In this document: one piece after another, positions 8,217-10,976 of the stretch | Numbering within the stretch: the stretch's first letter is position 1 | How the letters are laid out: every line of letters starts with the position of its first letter | Source of the DNA: Acidobacteriaceae bacterium | GTDB lineage: Bacteria > Acidobacteriota > Terriglobia > Terriglobales > Acidobacteriaceae | Reading direction: 5' to 3' | DNA length: 10,976 nt | Assembly: GCA_003162255.1 (NCBI GenBank) | Contig: PMMJ01000170.1 | Span: 1 to 10,976, forward strand | Translations under genes and position numbers: made by a program | The notes under the pieces: model-generated | What the model was told of the DNA's origin: nothing | The model's database searches: none | What the model saw: only the letters and a program-made list of their open reading frames with translations

Positions 8217-8318
8217 GTGGCGCGGACACTCCTGGTCGCGAAATGCTGGAGTTGGCGGCCCTGTCCGCGAATCTGGTAAACTCCGCACATGGTTGGCGAA
8301 CAGGGGTGTCCCCCTGAC
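8217..8318. repeat. Second REPIN-like inverted pair (102 bp)
   Basis: 8217-8240 matches the 5889/6010 arms at about 18 of 24 positions, including the core GCGGACACTC. The reverse complement of 8295-8318 matches 8217-8240 at 17 of 24 positions. The right copy itself folds as a perfect 6-bp hairpin with a 4-nt loop (CAGGGG…CCCCTG, 8301-8316). A perfect 8-bp inverted pair CGCGGACA / TGTCCGCG (8221-8228, 8262-8269) and GGAGTT / AACTCC (8248-8253, 8279-8284) lie inside. It is more diverged than the element at 5889. All matches were made by eye. Confidence 0.55.
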
Positions 8319-8339
8319 ATATGCTGAGCCAGCGCATGC

Positions 8340-8366
8340 TGTACGTTAGTACACCCCGCGTTAGTA
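8340..8366. repeat. Short dyad and tandem CGTTAGTA motifs
   Basis: TGTAC-GTTA-GTACA (8340-8353) is a perfect 5-bp dyad. The octamer CGTTAGTA occurs at 8344-8351 and again at 8359-8366, 15 bp apart on the same strand. Such phased copies can be protein-binding sites, but no factor is identified. Only two copies are present, so chance is not excluded. Confidence 0.35.
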
Positions 8367-8415
8367 TCCTCTTCAGCTATAACACGTCCACCTATTACTC
8401 CCTGCTCTTTACACC

Positions 8416-9132
8416 CTATGTTTCGATTCCCACGTAGCAAACACGACCGACGATGTAGTCGCCGGGCTTTTGGCCGTCTTCCAGGTTTATTACTTCAATC
8501 GGGTAAGACGGGTTGTGTGGACGCAGGATCAAGTGCCCGTCCGCAGTCTCAACACACTTGATGGTGCAAGTCCCATCCTTACGCACGGCAAAGATGTTGC
8601 TTTCGCCCTTGCGATAGGGGGTCAGCGAATTATAGTGGCGGTCGAGCAGTAGGATGGCGCCAGGCATGATGCGGGGATACATGCTCATGCCTTGTTGCGC
8701 ATCCGCCTTGATGATTACAAAGCGTTCCCACCCGCTGCGGTCGCCTTCGACTTCCTCCTTCAAGCGCTTCAAAAAGGTCTTCCTGAACTTCAGGATCCCC
8801 TTGACATACATGCTGAGAATCAACGCCTCGGAGGCCGCGATTTGCGGGTCGGCGACCACCACGTTGTCGAATTCGTCCTCGCTCGGCGGGAGGATCGAGG
8901 CGCGCTTGTTCACTTCGGCGGGATCGATCAGGTCAAGCACGGAAAGATGCTGCACGTTTAAAACCTTGTCCATGCCTTCCAAGCTGAGGCCGCGCTTGCG
9001 GTTCAGGAAGTTGGAAATGTGGGCTTGCTTGAAGCCGGTCTGTTCCGCCAGACGTAAGCCAGTGAGTTCCCCGGCGTCAATCCGTTCCCAGAGGAGGTTG
9101 CGGAGGTTTTCTTGAAGCATGCGGAATTTCAT
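8416..9132 (-). CDS. XRE-type HTH, S24 (LexA/CI-like) transcriptional repressor
   Basis: 238 residues with the two-part layout of phage-type repressors. The N-terminal helix-turn-helix is at about 26-48 (LRLAEQTGFKQAHISNFLNRKRG), and the C-terminal S24 serine-peptidase-like domain at about 135-238. The S24 dyad is visible: S150 in QQGMSMYP with the following PGAILLLDR, and K192 in TCTIKCVE. Classical members cut themselves at an Ala-Gly or Cys-Gly bond before the Ser when RecA is activated. No such dipeptide lies between the HTH and S150 here, so induction may not use canonical autocleavage. The start at 9132 has no Shine-Dalgarno sequence, but a TATACT sits 6 nt upstream, which fits a leaderless transcript. 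A dyad operator overlaps this promoter, suggesting autoregulation and control of the divergent genes from 9291. Confidence 0.9.
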   Translation of the reverse strand: MKFRMLQENLRNLLWERIDAGELTGLRLAEQTGFKQAHISNFLNRKRGLSLEGMDKVLNVQHLSVLDLIDPAEVNKRASILPPSEDEFDNVVVADPQIAASEALILSMYVKGILKFRKTFLKRLKEEVEGDRSGWERFVIIKADAQQGMSMYPRIMPGAILLLDRHYNSLTPYRKGESNIFAVRKDGTCTIKCVETADGHLILRPHNPSYPIEVINLEDGQKPGDYIVGRVCYVGIET

Positions 9133-9138
9133 CGGCGG

Positions 9139-9144
9139 AGTATA
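9139..9144 (-). promoter_or_regulatory. Probable repressor promoter -10 (leaderless)
   Basis: On the minus strand TATACT lies 6 nt before the repressor ATG, placing transcription start at or next to the A of ATG. No good -35 is seen at 16-18 bp, where the operator dyad lies. The arrangement resembles lambda cI transcribed from PRM, whose mRNA is leaderless; the assignment here is an inference. Confidence 0.5.
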
Positions 9145-9177
9145 ACACGTTGCAATAGCCGAATGCTATTTGTGTTA
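9143..9177. promoter_or_regulatory. Nested dyad operator in the repressor control region
   Basis: The inner arms AATAGC (9154-9159) and GCTATT (9165-9170) are a perfect 6-bp inverted repeat around 5 nt, giving a 17-bp site typical of XRE repressor dimers. The outer arms TAACAC (9143-9148) and GTGTTA (9172-9177) are also perfect, but asymmetrically spaced (5 nt and 1 nt from the inner arms). The site begins 11 bp upstream of the repressor ATG and overlaps its -10, so binding would block the repressor's own promoter. Half sites GCTAT recur at 9228-9232 and AATAGC at 9538-9543. Confidence 0.65.
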
Positions 9178-9208
9178 CAAGTACAACATCCATAAGGGAA
9201 TAAAGATC

Positions 9209-9237
9209 TTGACTTAGTCGCCGCCGAGCTATACGGT
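9209..9237 (+). promoter_or_regulatory. Probable divergent promoter for the small-gene set
   Basis: TTGACT (9209-9214) is a near-consensus -35. A weak -10, TACGGT (9232-9237), follows after 17 bp, with TATACG two bases earlier as an alternative. A half operator GCTAT (9228-9232) overlaps the -10, so repression by the S24 protein is plausible. AT-rich sequence follows into 9248. Confidence 0.5.
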
Positions 9238-9290
9238 AAATTTATTATATGTCTTACAATGAACTTATATTGCAAGAAAGGTTGGCAGCC

Positions 9291-9518
9291 ATGATAGAAG
9301 TAGGATCCCATGAGAACGAAGAACGATGCTTCGGGGAGTTCCGCCGAAAGGTACGCGCGGCGGAAGTGCTCTCGGCAGCGATGCAGCGGTTGCTGCAGTC
9401 CATTCACTTCAGCGGACGGTTGAGCGTCATTGTGCAGAATGGGCAGGTGCTCAAGTCCGGTTACGAGGAGGGATACTTTCGGCAACCGGAGCCGGCGGTC
9501 GCTGCACGGCTGCAGTGA
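9291..9518 (+). CDS. Small protein, YezD-like (DUF2292-like)
   Basis: 75 residues from ATG 9291, chosen because AGAAAGG (9275-9281) lies 9 nt upstream. An in-frame ATG at 9249 would add 14 residues but has no ribosome site and lies almost on the expected transcription start. The N-terminal half is charged and helical (HENEERCFGEFRRKVRAAEV). It is followed by AMQRLLQSIHFSGRLSVIVQNGQVLKS, which resembles the helix plus 'G-x-V-x-I-x-V-x-D/N-G-x-V' strand pair of the YezD/DUF2292 family, small proteins of unknown function. There is no signal peptide or membrane helix. It is the first gene of the rightward set and probably controlled by the divergent repressor; a strong terminator follows. The family match is from memory and moderate. 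Confidence 0.7.
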   Translation: MIEVGSHENEERCFGEFRRKVRAAEVLSAAMQRLLQSIHFSGRLSVIVQNGQVLKSGYEEGYFRQPEPAVAARLQ

Positions 9519-9568
9519 ACCGCTTCATACCTAATTAAATAGCATCACAGGTCATCGTAAGAGAAACG

Positions 9569-9603
9569 AGCCCTGGACCGAGAAATCGGCACCAGGGCTT
9601 TTT
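9569..9603 (+). terminator. Strong intrinsic terminator after the YezD-like gene
   Basis: An 8-bp stem AGCCCTGG / CCAGGGCT (9569-9576, 9592-9599) contains an inner CCG / CGG stem (9578-9580, 9587-9589) and is followed by a T-run ending at 9603. It separates the first small gene from the zinc-ribbon gene, so downstream genes depend on readthrough or on an unseen promoter. Confidence 0.85.
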
Positions 9604-9640
9604 GGTTTGAACGTTTTTCATTTCATACAGAGAGGCAATC

Positions 9641-9934
9641 ATGAACTTCATAGGCAGGATGGAAGGCGAGGAAATCCAAGTCGAACTGAAGTATTGCGAA
9701 CGATGCGGCGGATTGTGGCTGCGCCCGCGGGGAACAGACGGAGTGTATTCCGCCAGCTGCCGCGAGCGTTTAGCGGCAATGCCAGACCCTGGGGAGGCGC
9801 CGCCCCGCAAGGCGCGCCGCCGAAGAGCGCCCGCGCAAGGAACGAGTGTTCAAGAAGCTCCAAGAGAGGACCTTCAGAGTTCAGGCTGGATTGAATGTCT
9901 GCAGGGCGTGGCCGCGATGGAGGTATGGGCATGA
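9641..9934 (+). CDS. Small CxxC zinc-ribbon-like protein, one zinc ligand lost
   Basis: 97 residues. ATG 9641 is preceded by AGAGAGG (9629-9635) at 5 nt, a strong ribosome site. The N-terminal half contains C19-E-R-C22-G-G-L-W-L, a typical first zinc knuckle, and a second knuckle Y36-S-A-S-C40. A CxxC is expected there, but the first Cys is Ser37 (codon TCC, one base from TGC). A basic Pro/Arg-rich linker follows (PPRKARRRRAP, about 54-64), then a Glu/Gln-rich tail. Such ribbons bind nucleic acid or protein partners; the role here is unknown. Its TGA stop overlaps the next ATG (ATGA at 9931-9934), so the two are translationally coupled. It lies between two strong terminators with the sigma-like gene, suggesting a joint function. 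Confidence 0.8.
   Translation: MNFIGRMEGEEIQVELKYCERCGGLWLRPRGTDGVYSASCRERLAAMPDPGEAPPRKARRRRAPAQGTSVQEAPREDLQSSGWIECLQGVAAMEVWA
9919..9934 (+). promoter_or_regulatory. Shine-Dalgarno plus ATGA stop-start overlap
   Basis: GGAGG (9919-9923) stands 7 nt before ATG 9931, and that ATG overlaps the TGA (9932-9934) of the zinc-ribbon gene. This is the strongest translation signal in the segment and marks 9931 as the authentic start of the next cistron, although the conserved sigma-like body is in a different frame. Confidence 0.8.
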
Positions 9935-10167
9935 CCAGCGCACAAACGACCAGTATCCACGCATGGAATCTGATGGGGCAGGCCGAGCCACCGCTGCCGG
10001 TGGTGTTTGGCGAAAACGGAAGTGGACCTATGGCCCTACCGCAGGCGCACGGCGGCGCTGCTGCGGCGGTACGCTCGGGCTTCGATCGAGGTGGGAAGGC
10101 TGCCGTCTCTGCTGGGGCGCGAGTTTTTCCGTACGCGGGTCACGTCGTACACGTTGAGGAATTTTGA
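9931..10167 (+). pseudogene. Coupled start and N-terminal part of the sigma-like gene, out of frame with its body
   Basis: This frame begins at the well-supported ATG 9931 and reads MTSAQTTSIHAWNLMGQAEP followed by PLPVVFGENG, then runs as Ala/Gly-rich text that is the shadow of the sigma-like frame until a stop at 10165-10167. The protein-like body resumes in the +1 frame from about 10007 (VDLWPYRRRTAALLRRY). Removing one base near TTTGGCG (10006-10012) would give a single protein of about 199 residues. I therefore read 9931 to about 10010 as the real 5' end of the gene at 10007-10528, split by a +1 frameshift. Alternatives are a sequencing error, recoding, or a genuine separate 78-aa peptide. 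Confidence 0.5.
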
Positions 10168-10528
10168 GGATGTCGTAATTTTTGTGACCGACATGGAGCA
10201 CGCGATCGAGAGGCTGAACACACTCGACAAAAAACTGCTGGCCATGAACATTCTGGAGGAATACACGATACCGGAGGTCGCGCGACTGCTCGGTTGCACC
10301 CAAAGAACGATCGAGCGCTTCCTCCAAGATGCACTTGACCAACTCTCTCGGATATTACTCGCGGGTGGCTTGATGGAGACATTACCAACTGCGGAGAGGG
10401 AGCAGGAAATTTGGCGGGAAAGTTGTCAAGAGGGTAAAAATTACAATTTCGCGGTAAGTGACTCAAACGAAGGCAAAAATAAATGTCGAAAAGTTGGCGG
10501 TACACCCCCCTCTGATTTGATATCCTAA
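10007..10528 (+). CDS. Sigma-70 region 4-like HTH protein, apparent +1 frameshift at its 5' end
   Basis: From a TTG at 10007 this frame gives 173 residues (MAKTEVDLWPYRRRTAALLR…). The first part has a basic motif (YRRRTAALLRRY, about 11-22) and GRLPSLLGREFFR (30-42), then a helical bridge. A region-4-type helix-turn-helix follows at about 87-112 (TIPEVARLLGCTQRTIERFLQD), the -35-binding fold of sigma factors. No sigma region 2 is present, so it is unlikely to be a complete sigma factor; it may be a promoter-binding accessory regulator. The tail after about 125 is polar and probably variable. TTG 10007 has only a weak GGTGGT upstream, whereas the strong coupled start at 9931 is in another frame. 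It is cotranscribed with the zinc-ribbon gene and closed by the terminator at 10555. I am confident of the HTH and unsure of the start and of function. Confidence 0.75.
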   Translation: MAKTEVDLWPYRRRTAALLRRYARASIEVGRLPSLLGREFFRTRVTSYTLRNFEDVVIFVTDMEHAIERLNTLDKKLLAMNILEEYTIPEVARLLGCTQRTIERFLQDALDQLSRILLAGGLMETLPTAEREQEIWRESCQEGKNYNFAVSDSNEGKNKCRKVGGTPPSDLIS

Positions 10529-10554
10529 ACTTAAGAGTCGAGAAAATTCTGGAG

Positions 10555-10581
10555 GGGCGCGACGCAAATCGCGCCCTTTTT
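10555..10581 (+). terminator. Strong intrinsic terminator after the sigma-like gene
   Basis: A perfect 8-bp GC-rich stem GGGCGCGA / TCGCGCCC (10555-10562, 10569-10576) with a 6-nt loop is followed immediately by TTTTT (10577-10581), 26 bp past the stop. It closes the rightward module and separates it from the phosphatase gene. Confidence 0.9.
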
Positions 10582-10685
10582 CTATTTGGGCAGGTTCCGG
10601 AAGTCTGCGGGGCCGGGGTTGTAGAATCAGGATAGTCGTAAGACGGAGATTTCGAGTTGCGACTGGAAGGCGAACCGAACACAGA

Positions 10686-10976
10686 ATGGACATGACTTGG
10701 GTCACGGAACGAGTCGCGCTGGGCGGTGGAATCTGGAACGCTCGGAACATGGAGGAACTGGCGGAAGCCGGCGTGACCCACGTGCTTAACATGCAGATCG
10801 AGTTCGATGACCGGCCGCTGGCGGAGCCACACGGGATACGGGTGCTGTGGAATCCGACCGATGACGATTTTTTGCCGAAGTCTCCGGAGATGTTGAAACG
10901 CGGCGTTGATTTTGCGCTGGCCGCGCTGGACGAATCGGAGACGCGGCTCTACATTCATTGCGCGGCAGGAGTGCAC
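10686..10976 (+). CDS. Dual-specificity protein phosphatase, 3' truncated by window edge
   Basis: Frame open from ATG 10686 to the window end (97 residues seen). The layout fits the DSP/Cys-based phosphatase fold: an early 'V-x-x-x-V-A-L-G-G' strand (VTERVALGGG), the 'L-A-x-A-G-V-T-H-V-L-N' core (25-35), an Asp cluster N56-P-T-D-D-D-F that can supply the general acid, and H91-C92-A-A-G-V-H at the very end. This is the start of the HCxxGxxR P-loop, with C92 the nucleophile; the Arg would be the next codon outside the window. Such enzymes dephosphorylate phosphoproteins, or phospholipids or sugars in some branches; the substrate is unknown. No clear Shine-Dalgarno sequence is seen; ATG 10692 is an equally possible start. 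The only promoter-like feature upstream is a weak TAGAAT at about 10622-10627. Confidence 0.82.
   Translation, partial: MDMTWVTERVALGGGIWNARNMEELAEAGVTHVLNMQIEFDDRPLAEPHGIRVLWNPTDDDFLPKSPEMLKRGVDFALAALDESETRLYIHCAAGVH

Larger units (their letters stand above)
8081..8415. other. 335-bp intergenic region without a convincing gene
   Basis: This region lies upstream of the M13 peptidase and downstream of the S24 repressor. It contains the inverted pair at 8217-8318 and the short motifs at 8340-8387. The small ORFs crossing it have low-complexity products with no recognisable motif or ribosome binding site. No promoter for the peptidase could be assigned with confidence: a TTGACG on the minus strand near 8140 has no properly spaced -10. 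Confidence 0.6.

Noticed and set aside
8340..8366. CRISPR-like or iteron-like array
   Set aside because: Only two 8-bp copies with no regular spacers; no CRISPR array or cas gene exists in the window.
8126..8440. 104-codon minus-strand ORF in the gap upstream of the M13 gene
   Set aside because: It overlaps the repressor 3' end, has no ribosome site or known motif, and its sequence is explained by the inverted-repeat element.
10140..10976. 278-codon minus-strand ORF across the sigma-like tail, the terminator and the phosphatase start
   Set aside because: It crosses a strong terminator and is antisense to two recognisable protein frames; the product is Arg/Pro/Ser-rich with no motif.
1..10976. 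tRNA, rRNA or riboswitch genes
   Set aside because: No cloverleaf, conserved rRNA stretch or known riboswitch core was recognised on either strand by reading; a covariance-model search was not possible.

Overview
The window looks like a chromosomal segment of a GC-rich soil-type bacterium, most likely Acidobacteriota (Terriglobia/Koribacter-like). I base this on the GyrB with a long acidic insertion in its C-terminal half, a secreted M13 peptidase, a 'RRRTAALLRRY…GRLPSLLGREFFR' sigma-region-4-like protein, and a small CxxCGG zinc-ribbon protein next to it. The lineage is an inference from remembered family features; no search was run.

Left part (1-5885): the 3' five-sixths or more of gyrB (+); a convergent CPBP-family membrane protease (-); then, diverging from the protease after only 27 bp, a polytopic GT-C-like membrane protein (+) followed by a small unrecognised cytosolic protein (+), possibly in one transcript. 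Middle (5886-8415): a secreted M13 zinc metallopeptidase (-), bracketed by two inverted-repeat elements. Both belong, with a third single copy after gyrB, to one short palindromic repeat family (REP/REPIN-like, core GTGGnGCGGACrCTC). The 335-bp gap at 8081-8415 holds no convincing gene, but contains one of these elements plus short operator-like motifs.

Right part (8416-10581) reads as one regulatory module. An XRE/S24 (LexA/CI-like) repressor (-) faces a set of small + strand genes across a control region that carries a nested dyad operator, a probable leaderless repressor promoter and a divergent promoter. The + strand genes are a YezD-like (DUF2292-like) small protein with a strong terminator, a CxxC zinc-ribbon protein, and, coupled to it by an ATGA overlap and a strong Shine-Dalgarno sequence, a sigma-70-region-4-like protein whose body lies in the +1 frame relative to that start. 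A second strong terminator closes the set. The zinc ribbon has lost one of four expected cysteines and the sigma-like gene looks frameshifted, so the module may be decaying in this genome; a sequencing error or real recoding are the alternatives. The window ends inside a dual-specificity phosphatase gene, immediately before its catalytic arginine.

The best candidate for an undescribed system is the S24 repressor, YezD-like, zinc-ribbon and sigma4-like module with its operators. The REPIN-like elements around the peptidase are the second.
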